The notes under the pieces: generated by a model
The model's input: only the letters and a program-made list of their open reading frames with translations
What the model was told of the DNA's origin: nothing
Database searches by the model: none
Shown here: positions 17,527 through 25,335 of the stretch, one piece after another
Layout of the letters: each line of letters opens with the position of its first letter
Position numbering within the stretch: position 1 is the first letter of the stretch
Source: CAYNHZ01 sp964397445
GTDB lineage: Bacteria; Bacteroidota; Bacteroidia; Bacteroidales; UBA932
Direction: 5' to 3'
Length of the DNA stretch: 64,000 nucleotides
NCBI GenBank assembly: GCA_964397445.1
Contig: CAYNHZ010000006.1
Location: 12,005-76,004 of the forward strand
Position numbers and translations under genes: made by a program

Positions 17527-18518
17527 GAAAAAGTGACATAATATTAGTAATGATCAGCCTGTTACTCATCATTATTTCGATTATAAATGTGGTATTTGTA
17601 ACTCCATTAACCACATTTTCAATTATAATTCTTCTATTGGATTTACTAACCTCAATCTATTGGATTTGTAGAAGAAATCTTATCTCTATAGTTATGGGTG
17701 CGGCTACATTAAGCCAGCTTTTTTTCCTCCCTGCAATATTTAATGTTAACTTTATTAATATCCCTTACGAAACTGAATCTTCAATAAAAGTGGCAACATA
17801 TAATGTACATAATTTTAGCCACAACAAAGATATTAATAACAAAGAATCTATTATCTCTGTATTAGAAAAAGAGGATATTGATATAGTTTGCTTTCAAGAA
17901 TATACAGAAATCAATGGAATTGAGGACAGCGTTTTCCGCAAAGATTTTGAAAAGATTTACAAGTACAATATTGTCCAAGATGAGGATATGCCAAACACAC
18001 CGAGACTTGCCATATTTAGCAAATTTCCGATACAAAATGAAAATAAATTATTGTTCAAAAATGGAATAAATAGTGCTATGTACGCTGATATAGAGATCAA
18101 TGGCAAAATTGTACGAGTGATTAATTGTCACCTCCAAACGACCGGGGTATCACAAAATAATAAATACGGAGAGAAAACAATGCTTGTTTATGCGTATAAG
18201 AATTCAAAAATAAGAAAACAGCAATCAAAATATTTGTCAAATCTCATAGATTCAAATCAATACCCTATAATACTTGGGGGTGATTTTAACGATCTTCCAT
18301 TTTCTTATAGTTACAGGGTTATAAATAGAAAATTAAGTGATGGCTATAAACAGTGTGGAATAGGGAAAGCCACAACATACAATAGCGGTTTCAAAAAATT
18401 ATTGAGAATTGATTATATCTTTAACTCGAAAGAGCTAAACTGCACCCGTTATTACACACCAAACTACACCTTCAGCGATCACAATATTGTTATTTCAGTA
18501 TTGGAATATAAAAACTAA
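17523..18518 (+). CDS. Membrane-anchored endonuclease/exonuclease/phosphatase-family protein
   Basis: This 331-residue protein has three hydrophobic segments in its first 80 residues, then a complete EEP hydrolase domain: VATYNVHNF, IVCFQEYTE, INCHLQTTG, ILGGDFNDLP, RIDYIFNS and FSDHNIV. All catalytic Asn, Glu, His and Asp positions are present. The family includes nucleases, phosphodiesterases and lipid phosphatases, so the substrate is open. Bacteroidota homologues of this topology are common as hypothetical membrane hydrolases. It is the last gene of the polysaccharide operon, and its 3' end overlaps the convergent kinase gene by 29 bp. Confidence 0.78.
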   Translation: MRKSDIILVMISLLLIIISIINVVFVTPLTTFSIIILLLDLLTSIYWICRRNLISIVMGAATLSQLFFLPAIFNVNFINIPYETESSIKVATYNVHNFSHNKDINNKESIISVLEKEDIDIVCFQEYTEINGIEDSVFRKDFEKIYKYNIVQDEDMPNTPRLAIFSKFPIQNENKLLFKNGINSAMYADIEINGKIVRVINCHLQTTGVSQNNKYGEKTMLVYAYKNSKIRKQQSKYLSNLIDSNQYPIILGGDFNDLPFSYSYRVINRKLSDGYKQCGIGKATTYNSGFKKLLRIDYIFNSKELNCTRYYTPNYTFSDHNIVISVLEYKN

Positions 18519-19614
18519 ATGTAGATCCTTCACCAACAACAGAGTGGACGGATAATGTTCCTCCATTGCGAATAATAAATTCACGAGTTAGCATAAGACC
18601 TAAACCCGATCCGCTCTCATTATTTGTCCCTACACTTGTAAAATCGACCTTACCCGATTCTATCTTTTCAATACTCGATCTATCCATCCCCTTTCCTTGA
18701 TCTATAATATTAAATAACACATTATCACCTCTGTTAATAGCCTCAAGGATAATATTAGAACCTTTTTCACTAAACTTGATAGCATTAGATAATATATTTC
18801 TAAAAACAGTTTTTATCATATCTATATCCACCTCAACAGATATTTTTTCATTAAAAAGTTTAGTTATTATTGTTATCCCCTTATTATAGGCGCCCCCTTT
18901 TAAAATCTCTATAGAACTCTCTACCAACTCAGTAACCTCAATTTTCTGAGGGACATATCTTAGCATATTGTTTTGACTCTTTGTCCATTTCAATAGATTG
19001 TCAAAAAGGTTGAAAGCATCTTCAGAGATAGAGTTAGCAGTAGAGATCATATCTTTTAAATCTTCATCAATATCAAAAGAGGAGATTTTAGTTGAGACAT
19101 AATTGAGTATCATTTTAAGGGTAGCAAGGGGCGACCTCAAATCGTGAGCTATAACAGAGTACAACTTATCTCGGGAGGAGATGGTAGCAGATAGCTCCTT
19201 AGCCTGCTTTAGAATTAGCCTTTTAGAGGCAATTATTGAGAGTTGGAAACGGATTCTCATTAAAAGAACCTCGTTATTAAATGGTTTGGAAACAAAATCA
19301 TTAGCTCCGGCCTCAAATCCTATAACAATATCTTCACTATCGTTTAGTGCTGTGAGCAATATTATCGGGAGATCGTCAAGTTTCATTTTTTCCCGTATAT
19401 GCCGACATAAATCATAACCATTTATCTCAGGCATCATAACATCAACGAGGGCAAGATCTGGGGCCTTTTTCTCAATTATTTCAATAGCCTCCCTACCATT
19501 TGATGCAGTCACAATATTAAAATGATGACGAGTCAAAATAGCTTTTAGCAACAAGACATTAGATGGAATATCATCAACAACTAATATCTCATAATCTGAG
19601 GGATCTATATTCAT
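18490..19614 (-). CDS. Receiver-histidine kinase (REC-HisKA-HATPase), soluble
   Basis: This 374-residue cytoplasmic hybrid has the receiver at the N-terminus: D14-D15, phosphoacceptor D58 (LALVDVMMPEINGYD), T88/A89 and K110 (FVSKPF). A short coiled linker leads to a HisKA helix with H157 in SVIAHDLRSPLATL and an ATPase domain with NILSNAIKFSEKG, DQGKGMD and GSGLGL. There is no sensor or membrane segment, so phosphorylation of its own receiver, or a partner protein, must set its activity. It overlaps the uxs stop by 4 bp and lies convergent to the polysaccharide genes. A likely partner is the single-domain regulator at 2084; this is inferred from position. Confidence 0.9.
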   Translation of the reverse strand: MNIDPSDYEILVVDDIPSNVLLLKAILTRHHFNIVTASNGREAIEIIEKKAPDLALVDVMMPEINGYDLCRHIREKMKLDDLPIILLTALNDSEDIVIGFEAGANDFVSKPFNNEVLLMRIRFQLSIIASKRLILKQAKELSATISSRDKLYSVIAHDLRSPLATLKMILNYVSTKISSFDIDEDLKDMISTANSISEDAFNLFDNLLKWTKSQNNMLRYVPQKIEVTELVESSIEILKGGAYNKGITIITKLFNEKISVEVDIDMIKTVFRNILSNAIKFSEKGSNIILEAINRGDNVLFNIIDQGKGMDRSSIEKIESGKVDFTSVGTNNESGSGLGLMLTREFIIRNGGTLSVHSVVGEGSTFSFYIPILK

Positions 19615-20543
19615 ATCTTTAGTTTGAAATAATTAATCGTTTTCATAAGCCCCTCTTCAATAGAGATCTTCGGATACCAATTAAATCGTTCTTGAGCAAG
19701 AGTAATATCGGGTTTTCTCTTTTTAGGATCATCACTTGGAAGAGATTTGTATATTATTTTCGACTTTGAATTTGTCATCTTAATAATCATCTCTGCTATC
19801 TCTGTTATCGTCAACTCATTTGGATTACCAACATTGAGTGGGCCTATGAAAGAAGAAGGAGAGTTCATCATTAAAATCATAATATCTAATAAATCATCAA
19901 CATACATAAAACTTCGTGTCTGTAAACCATCACCATAAACGGTAATATCTACATTCCTAAGAGCTTGCAAAATAAAATTAGAAATTACTCTTCCATCATT
20001 CAGTTGCATATTAGGACCGTAAGTATTAAAAATTCTTATGAGTTTGATTTTTGTTTCAGCTTGTCTATGGAAGTCCATAAACAGAGTTTCTGCACATCTT
20101 TTCCCTTCATCATAGCAAGAGCGGATCCCCACAGGGTTGACATTTCCCCAATAATCTTCTGTTTGGGGATGAACAAAAGGATCACCATAAACTTCACTTG
20201 TAGAGGATTGAAGAATGGTCGCATCTACTTTAGTGGCAAGTTCCAACATATTGATAGCTCCCATAACAGATGTTTTAACTGTCTTTATAGGGTTGTATTG
20301 ATAATGAATAGGTGATGCCGGGCAGGCTAAATTATATATATAATCGACCTCTAAGTGATAGGGTTCTGTTATATCGTGACGAACGACCTCAAATAATGGA
20401 CTCTTCATCAAATCCAAGACATTCTCAGTACTACCGGTAAAGAAATTATCTAAGCAGACTACATAATGACCCTGTTGAATAAGCCGCCTGCATAAATGAG
20501 ATCCGATAAAACCGGCTCCCCCTGTAACAAGAAATTTCTTCAT
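19611..20543 (-). CDS. uxs: UDP-glucuronate decarboxylase (UDP-xylose synthase)
   Basis: This 310-residue extended short-chain dehydrogenase has the NAD motif GGAGFIGSHL at residues 8-17, the catalytic SCYDEGK (Tyr/Lys pair), and YGDPFVHPQTEDYWGN, a characteristic UXS segment. It converts UDP-glucuronate to UDP-xylose. The adjacent UDP-glucose dehydrogenase makes its substrate, so the pair supplies UDP-GlcA and UDP-Xyl to the glycosyltransferases. A dTDP-glucose dehydratase is a less likely alternative, because the UXS-specific EDYWG and the pairing with ugd argue for decarboxylase. Confidence 0.9.
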   Translation of the reverse strand: MKKFLVTGGAGFIGSHLCRRLIQQGHYVVCLDNFFTGSTENVLDLMKSPLFEVVRHDITEPYHLEVDYIYNLACPASPIHYQYNPIKTVKTSVMGAINMLELATKVDATILQSSTSEVYGDPFVHPQTEDYWGNVNPVGIRSCYDEGKRCAETLFMDFHRQAETKIKLIRIFNTYGPNMQLNDGRVISNFILQALRNVDITVYGDGLQTRSFMYVDDLLDIMILMMNSPSSFIGPLNVGNPNELTITEIAEMIIKMTNSKSKIIYKSLPSDDPKKRKPDITLAQERFNWYPKISIEEGLMKTINYFKLKI

Positions 20544-20610
20544 AGATTAACAGCGGATAATCTAAATTTATCCATTTTTTATTCTTTCAATAGAGTGCAA
20601 ATATAATAAA

Positions 20611-21939
20611 TTAAACTAATTTATCATTTCTTCCCACACTATAATATCTGAAACCCCCATCAACTACCTCCCTATAGTCATATATATTTCTTCCATCAAC
20701 AATAATATTATCCTTCATAATCCCCTTTAATCTTTTAAAATCAAGGATTCTAAATTGTTTCCATTCTGTCAGTAAAGCTACAGCATCTGCCTCATTTGCA
20801 GCATCATAAATATCCTTACAATATTCGATACGATCACCCATTACCCCCCTGACAGCCTCGTTTGAGATGGGATCAAATACTCTGATCTTTGCAAAATCTT
20901 GTAGTAAAAGGGAGATTGTCACAAGTGAAGGAGCCTCTCTTATATCGTCTGTTCCCGGCTTGAAGGACAAACCCCAGATTGCAATTACTTTATCTTTGAG
21001 TTGTCCATTAAGGGCAAGTTTAAGTTTTTTATATACAATCTCTTTTTGGATATTATTGACCTCCTCTACCGATTTAATGATCTTCATCTCATATCCATTT
21101 TCAGCAGCTGTACTGATCAAAGCCTTAACATCTTTGGGAAAACAAGAACCTCCATAACCGCAACCTGGATATAAAAACTTTGCCCCTATCCTCGTATCTG
21201 AGGCTATTCCAGATCTTACACTATTAACATCAGCACCTGTAAGTTCACACAATGTAGCCACTTCGTTAATAAAACTTATTCTTGTAGCCAACATAGCATT
21301 AGCTACATATTTTGTCATCTCTGATGAGAGAATATCCATAAAAATCACACGATAATTATTCAAAAGGAAAGGTCTGTAAAGTGATGACATCAATGCCCTT
21401 GCCTCTTCGGTCTCAACACCAATCACGACCCTATCTGGCGTCATAAAATCCTTAATAGCAACCCCCTCTTTTAAAAACTCAGGATTTGAAGCAATATCAA
21501 ATGGAATATTTTCGCCCCGCTTTCTAAGCTCTTTTAAAACAGCCTCTTTAACTTTATAAGATGTACCTACAGGTACTGTACTTTTAGTAACTAATAGGGT
21601 AAACTTATTGACATACCGTCCAAAAGTCGAGGCAACTTCCAAAACATATTCCAAGTCTGCTCCTCCGTCACTCCCCTGCGGAGTACCAACAGCAATAAAT
21701 ACTATCTCCACATTATCAAGACAATCCTTCAGACTTGTTGTAAAATGGAGCCTTCCATCCGACACATTCTTATCGACAATTCCCTGTAACCCCTCTTCAT
21801 AAATTGGAAGGATACCCATTTTAAGATTAAATATTTTATCTTCATCGATATCTACACACCACACATTTGCTCCCATTTCTGCGAAACAAGACCCAGAAAC
21901 AAGACCTACATATCCAGTTCCGACAACAGCAATATTCAT
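20611..21939 (-). CDS. ugd: UDP-glucose 6-dehydrogenase
   Basis: This 442-residue enzyme oxidises UDP-glucose to UDP-glucuronate with two NAD+. The Rossmann motif GTGYVGLVSG is at residues 7-16, the catalytic cysteine is in YPGCGYGGSCFPKD (about 265), and the C-terminal domain has IWGLSFKPGTDDIREAPS. Length and motifs are standard. It is the first gene of the minus-strand ugd-uxs-kinase group and abuts the left end of the ssrA-integrated element. Confidence 0.95.
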   Translation of the reverse strand: MNIAVVGTGYVGLVSGSCFAEMGANVWCVDIDEDKIFNLKMGILPIYEEGLQGIVDKNVSDGRLHFTTSLKDCLDNVEIVFIAVGTPQGSDGGADLEYVLEVASTFGRYVNKFTLLVTKSTVPVGTSYKVKEAVLKELRKRGENIPFDIASNPEFLKEGVAIKDFMTPDRVVIGVETEEARALMSSLYRPFLLNNYRVIFMDILSSEMTKYVANAMLATRISFINEVATLCELTGADVNSVRSGIASDTRIGAKFLYPGCGYGGSCFPKDVKALISTAAENGYEMKIIKSVEEVNNIQKEIVYKKLKLALNGQLKDKVIAIWGLSFKPGTDDIREAPSLVTISLLLQDFAKIRVFDPISNEAVRGVMGDRIEYCKDIYDAANEADAVALLTEWKQFRILDFKRLKGIMKDNIIVDGRNIYDYREVVDGGFRYYSVGRNDKLV

Positions 21940-21959
21940 ATAATCTTAAAATTAAATTT

Positions 21960-21974
21960 GTGGAGATGGGCGGA
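21960..21974. repeat. attL-like 15-bp copy of the tmRNA 3' end
   Basis: The sequence gtggagatgggcgga repeats exactly at 25565-25579, where it is the 3' end of ssrA (minus strand). Direct copies of a tmRNA 3' end on both sides of foreign DNA are the usual trace of integrase-mediated insertion. Immediately after the repeat lies a small perfect hairpin, GCGGAG-cga-CTCCGC. Confidence 0.75.
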
Positions 21975-22103
21975 GCGACTCCGCTTCTTCTCCGAATTTA
22001 CACTCCGTTAATATTCAATATATTATAATTTCACTTCTTATTCAAAAATCTTAATTTTCTGCCGCTACTTGTCGCGTTTCTGTCCCGATTTTGTCCCGGC
22101 ACA

Positions 22104-22472
22104 TTATTCTTTTTCATCTTTTAATCTCTCTAATTGGTGCAATTTATCCTCATCACCAAAAGTTTCGTTTCTGATTTTCGCACGAATAGCTTTGACCTGC
22201 TGTTCTGTGTAATCCTTCATACAACCATTCTGTCTATACCAGGCATCAATGATATCATAATCGTATGCATCGAGGAATAAATTCAACTCCTCGTCAGTGC
22301 ATCCTGGCTCAACAGTTATTATCTTAAGTTGTACTGTATCATTATCGACCTCTTCATCATTTGATGGTTGAATACCCTCTTTTTTTGCTTTTTTGCGATC
22401 CCACCAATTTAGTAACTGCCATATTATTAATATAGCTGCAATCTCTATTATATATCTCCAGGTATCACTCAT
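22104..22472 (-). CDS. Small single-pass membrane protein, unknown
   Basis: I do not recognise this 122-residue protein. It has one N-terminal membrane helix (about 7-22, IIEIAAILIIWQLLNWW), then a basic RKKAKK stop-transfer and an acidic cytoplasmic tail with a helical, charged C-terminus ending in KDEKE. Orientation with the tail inside is expected from the positive-inside rule. It is the first gene inside the ssrA-integrated element, alone on its strand. Codon use looks like the host. Confidence 0.6.
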   Translation of the reverse strand: MSDTWRYIIEIAAILIIWQLLNWWDRKKAKKEGIQPSNDEEVDNDTVQLKIITVEPGCTDEELNLFLDAYDYDIIDAWYRQNGCMKDYTEQQVKAIRAKIRNETFGDEDKLHQLERLKDEKE

Positions 22473-22505
22473 AGTGTTTTTATTTTAACTCTATTTCAGT
22501 ATTTA

Positions 22506-22583
22506 TCATTTATTAGATTGTTCAATAATACCTATAAGCCGGTTAATCTGCGCATCTTTCTCTTTGACAATATCTCTAAAAGC
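22506..22583 (-). pseudogene. C-terminal relic of a phage-repressor-like protein
   Basis: A 25-codon open stretch reads AFRDIVKEKDAQINRLIGII and ends EQSNK-stop, without a start codon. The charged, coiled-coil end resembles the C-termini of Bacteroidota prophage repressors with N-terminal HTH domains. A -7 box at 22609-22616 points into it, so promoter and tail survive while the DNA-binding part is gone. The family call is recognition by eye and moderate at best. Confidence 0.4.
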
Positions 22584-22608
22584 TCATCTCGTTATCACAA
22601 TAATGATA

Positions 22609-22616
22609 CAAAAATA
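22609..22616 (-). promoter_or_regulatory. -7 promoter box facing the repressor relic
   Basis: On the minus strand the bases read TATTTTTG, an exact TAnnTTTG match. It lies between the repressor relic and the divergent 53-residue protein at 22655, as in a phage immunity region. Confidence 0.35.
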
Positions 22617-22654
22617 ACACTTTTTTAATCGGTAAATATACTAAAAATTAAGTA

Positions 22655-22816
22655 ATGGTAAAATATGGAGACTGCATAAAGGTGGCAAAGAAGACGGGAG
22701 TACCCATTTCGTATGTAAGAATGATTAATCATCGCCGGATGACCGGGAAACATAATTTCTATTCGGATAAGTCTAAACGTGTAATTAAGGCTTTAGAAAG
22801 GCTCGATAAAGAATAA
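22655..22816 (+). CDS. Small basic DNA-binding-like protein (Cro-like position)
   Basis: This 53-residue protein has 15 lysine or arginine residues, starting MVKYGDCIKVAKKTGVPISY. The segment CIKVAKKTGVPISYVRMINH could form a helix-turn-helix. It is divergent from the repressor relic, in the place of a Cro-type or excision-type regulator. An ATG with no close Shine-Dalgarno is normal for this phylum. Function is inferred from size, charge and position. Confidence 0.5.
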   Translation: MVKYGDCIKVAKKTGVPISYVRMINHRRMTGKHNFYSDKSKRVIKALERLDKE

Positions 22817-22845
22817 CATCATATAGGGGCGGGGGCAAATTAGAA

Positions 22846-23112
22846 TTGGTTTCAAAGGGGCAGAATCGCCTCAGGGATGGTATCCTTTTTCCAAGATTGG
22901 TATGTGTGGTGGTGGGGTATATCCGCCAGGCTGTAGCCCAATATTCAATAGATGATCTGCAGGGATGTAATGCCAACGCCATCCGTGCCCGTCAATATAT
23001 GCTCAAGAATCAAAGTTTTTTCCCCACTTTTATGAACTCCGATGAGGCAAAATCAATGTCTAAGGAATATAATAGCAACGCAATACAAGATTTACTCGGT
23101 GCAGCGGAGTAG
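22846..23112 (+). pseudogene. Orphan fragment, unknown (possible prophage remnant)
   Basis: An open frame of 88 codons begins only with TTG, the next in-frame ATG being 51 codons later. The second half (YSIDDLQGCNANAIRARQYM through KEYNSNAIQDLLGAAE) has the composition of a real protein, while the first 28 residues do not. It is best read as the 3' part of a gene that lost its start. It lies in line with the small basic protein upstream. I recognise no family. Confidence 0.35.
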
Positions 23113-23162
23113 AGAAGAATATCTGATGTTTCTGTTTCTGCGTCTGTCTGGTCTTCGTCATT

Positions 23163-23312
23163 ATGGCATTATCTGATATAGGTGTCGGTCGAGGCACTAC
23201 AATAGAGGAGCGTGATCGATCAGGATGTAAACGCAAACAGTGGTACTCAAAACAACTTTTTCATCAGGTAAAAGTACTTGGTGTTTTAATAGCTGAGAAA
23301 TATGGAGAATGA
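23163..23312 (+). CDS. 49-residue hypothetical protein in the integrated element
   Basis: This short ORF starts MALSDIGVGRGTTIEERDRS and ends QVKVLGVLIAEKYGE. It has an ATG start and protein-like composition, with a basic centre (CKRKQWYSKQ). It lies 50 bp after the orphan fragment on the same strand. It may be a small phage gene or a truncated one. No function can be assigned. Confidence 0.35.
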   Translation: MALSDIGVGRGTTIEERDRSGCKRKQWYSKQLFHQVKVLGVLIAEKYGE

Positions 23313-23388
23313 GCTGCATATGATCAACTAAATACCAAATAGATATCATAATTATCTTTTAGTATTATGATAATTACGTTTCTTTTTC

Positions 23389-23396
23389 TATTTTTG
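23389..23396 (+). promoter_or_regulatory. -7 promoter box for the small membrane protein
   Basis: TATTTTTG matches TAnnTTTG. It is 18 bp before the ATG at 23415 and downstream of an earlier in-frame ATG at 23367, so it decides for the later start. Confidence 0.45.
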
Positions 23397-23414
23397 CAAA
23401 AAGCAAAGGTAAGT

Positions 23415-23606
23415 ATGGCTCTTAACGATCACAATTTATGGAAAGCTGTTAAGTATGTTGCATTGTTCAACGTTCTTATTTGTATAAGTGATGACAATTG
23501 GTATGGAGCGGTTGGAATACTTATTTTACTTCTGTTAGCTTCTCCTATATACAATGCGCTAAACTACTGTTTAGGTAGCATAAGTGAAATATTTCGAAAT
23601 AGATAA
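23415..23606 (+). CDS. Small two-helix membrane protein, unknown
   Basis: This 63-residue protein has two hydrophobic helices (about 10-21 and 26-44) and a short basic C-terminus SEIFRNR. The start at 23415 is chosen because a -7 box lies 18 bp upstream; the ORF itself extends 16 codons further. A strong hairpin terminator follows at 23644-23674, so it is an independent one-gene unit. No family is recognised; small membrane proteins of this kind occur in prophages and as toxins, but nothing here proves either. Confidence 0.5.
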   Translation: MALNDHNLWKAVKYVALFNVLICISDDNWYGAVGILILLLLASPIYNALNYCLGSISEIFRNR

Positions 23607-23643
23607 TACATTACATTCAGTATAAAGTATTTACACAGATGAC

Positions 23644-23674
23644 AAAAAAGACCTAATTAATAAGGTCTTTTTTT
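23644..23674 (+). terminator. Intrinsic terminator after the small membrane protein
   Basis: An 11-bp perfect stem (AAAAAAGACCT / AGGTCTTTTTT) with an 8-base loop ends in a run of seven T. Confidence 0.85.
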
Positions 23675-23727
23675 GTTCCATACTGGCGGGTCGAGTGTTA
23701 TATTTTGCACTTGAAAAGAGAAGCGAT

Positions 23728-24228
23728 ATGGAGATTAAGTTTGATAAAAAATACCTTTCGGAACTACATTATAACGGCTGTTGCTCTGACAAAAAACACA
23801 GATACCAACCCGATATAGCGAAGCGTTACCAGCGTTGTATAAACCTAATGGAAAATGTACCAATGATAGAGAGCTTATATCAATATCACGCATTGAATTA
23901 CGAAATACTAACTGATGACAAAACAACACTGAAAGGCAAATCCGACCTGCCGGGGGTGCTACTTGCAGGCAGTATATTAGCAAACGGAAATCAAGATACC
24001 TCCTTCGGTGCAAAAGCTAAGGATGCAATATATATATCAACAGGGGTATACAGGATAAACCATTGTATTGGCCACACAGAATACTATGTAAATGTGAGTG
24101 TACAAGGGGCGCAAGGTATAGCAGGAGTGGCAGAGAAACAATCAGATTATTTCACCGTAAACATCCGGTCATTCACAGGGGTACTCACAAACTTGCCATT
24201 TGACTACTCGGTCTTTGGCGAGAACTAA
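23728..24228 (+). CDS. Chimera: N-terminal HigB-like toxin part fused to phage tail-fibre-like C-terminus
   Basis: This 166-residue ORF has two unrelated parts. Residues 1 to about 65 match the first two thirds of a HigB/RelE-type toxin (KYLSELHYNGCCSDKKHRYQ, then RYQRCINLMENVP and LNYEILTDDK). The toxin's C-terminal strands, which carry catalytic residues, are missing. From about 68 the protein switches to TSFGAKAKDAIYISTGVYRI, IGHTEYYVNVSVQ and LTNLPFDYSVFG, the style of a phage tail tip or fibre C-terminus. The frame is intact across the junction near 23923. The ATG at 23728 follows GAAAAGAGAAG. A terminator follows. Toxin activity is unlikely; it is probably a deletion-formed relic that stayed open. 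Confidence 0.6.
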   Translation: MEIKFDKKYLSELHYNGCCSDKKHRYQPDIAKRYQRCINLMENVPMIESLYQYHALNYEILTDDKTTLKGKSDLPGVLLAGSILANGNQDTSFGAKAKDAIYISTGVYRINHCIGHTEYYVNVSVQGAQGIAGVAEKQSDYFTVNIRSFTGVLTNLPFDYSVFGEN

Positions 24229-24229
24229 A

Positions 24230-24261
24230 AAAGAGAGGTCGTTATATAGCGGCCTCTCTTT
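24230..24261. terminator. Bidirectional terminator between convergent genes
   Basis: A 12-bp stem (AAAGAGAGGTCG / CGGCCTCTCTTT, one G-T pair) is flanked by A and T runs. It lies between the chimeric gene and the convergent lipoprotein gene and can serve both. Confidence 0.85.
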
Positions 24262-24282
24262 CTTAATCTTATATTATCTATT

Positions 24283-24846
24283 CTACTGCTTCCCCTCTGC
24301 CTTTAGAGCTCTCCACTCAGCACCGGTGATAGGGACAAAGACATATGCACTGTCAAAAATCCTATAACACTCATCATACTCACCCCTGCCAAAAGCCTCC
24401 TTTATCTTCAATCCAGTCTCTCTGATAACCCGATTAGGAATATATGCAATAGTGTCGTATTTTGTTATCTGAATAGTAGCGTTAGTGTCTCTTCTGAACA
24501 CCATATTATAGCCGTCAAGGATGGTTGGATACAATGTGGTATCTTGATAGTTGATGACGAAATCTGTCCAGAAGATAAACTTTGGGTTGATGGTGTCGCG
24601 CTGGTTCTCAGCAAAGCCCATAACAGGAAAGGAAGTACTATTATACACCAACCAGGAGATATCTTCTGTCTGTTTTACTATCTCCTTTGCAGAGAGGTGT
24701 GCAGGGTTCTCGGAGCTCTTCACCTCCGCTGCCGGACGAATATATATCTTGGCTTCAGGATCAAGAACGTTTTTCTTGACAGGCTTCTGACAACCAATAA
24801 CCGCCAAGATGATACTTGCAACTAAAAAATATGTAAACTTTTTCAT
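24283..24846 (-). CDS. Lipoprotein of unknown function
   Basis: This 187-residue protein has a lipoprotein signal: MKKFTYFLVASIILAVIGC with the lipobox cysteine at 19. The mature part has no recognised domain; it is mostly beta and charged, with a conserved-looking SWLVYNSTSFPVMGFAENQR segment and a C-terminal PITGAEWRALKAEGKQ. The ATG at 24844-24846 is chosen over one 11 codons upstream because it begins the signal peptide directly. It is convergent with the chimera and appears to be cargo of the ssrA-integrated element. Confidence 0.65.
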   Translation of the reverse strand: MKKFTYFLVASIILAVIGCQKPVKKNVLDPEAKIYIRPAAEVKSSENPAHLSAKEIVKQTEDISWLVYNSTSFPVMGFAENQRDTINPKFIFWTDFVINYQDTTLYPTILDGYNMVFRRDTNATIQITKYDTIAYIPNRVIRETGLKIKEAFGRGEYDECYRIFDSAYVFVPITGAEWRALKAEGKQ

Positions 24847-24876
24847 AATATGTATGTTTTGAGTTGTTTTACCCAA

Positions 24877-24884
24877 CAAAGGTA
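24877..24884 (-). promoter_or_regulatory. -7 promoter box for the lipoprotein gene
   Basis: The minus strand reads TACCTTTG, an exact TAnnTTTG match 31 bp before the ATG at 24846. Confidence 0.5.
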
Positions 24885-24957
24885 AAAATTATTTACTTCT
24901 TTTAAGAACTCATTAAAACACATTTAAATGTTCATTAATATCAATTTAAACATCTTT

Positions 24958-25294
24958 TTCCCTTTCCTTTTCTAGCCTTGCTTTCCCTTTCCGAAGCCTT
25001 GCTTCCCATTTTCGAAGCCTTGCATTCCCTTTCCGAAGCATTGCATTTCCTTTCCGAAGCCTTGCATTTCCTTTCCGAAGCATTGCATTTCCTTTCCGAA
25101 ACCTTGCATTCCCTTTCCGAAGCATTGCATTTCCTTTCCGAAGCCTTGCATTTCCTTTCCGAAGCATTGCATTTCCTTTCCGAAACCTTGCATTCCCTTT
25201 CCGAAGCATTGCATTTCCTTTCCGAAGCATTGCATTTCCTTTCCGAAGCATTGCATTTCCTTTCCGAAACCTTGCATTTCCTTTCCGAAGCCTG
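24958..25294. repeat. 21-bp tandem repeat array (about 16 units) with 84-bp higher-order period
   Basis: Units of the form CCGAAGCMTTGCATTYCCTTT repeat head to tail without spacers. The left-most two or three units are diverged. A variant GAAACC occurs at 25098, 25182 and 25266, exactly 84 bp (four units) apart, showing amplification of four-unit blocks. Because 21 is a multiple of three, several frames stay open on both strands (7-residue repeats such as RKGNAML), but none has a convincing start or composition. The 719-bp gap between the lipoprotein gene and tmRNA holds this array, the hairpin repeats and little else. Confidence 0.9.
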
Positions 25295-25335
25295 AGTTTA
25301 CACAAAATGGTGACCGTGGATGTATGCTCGGAGGT

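Noticed and set aside
24958..25294. Possible CRISPR array
   Set aside because: Units are adjacent 21-mers without unique spacers, and there are no cas genes.
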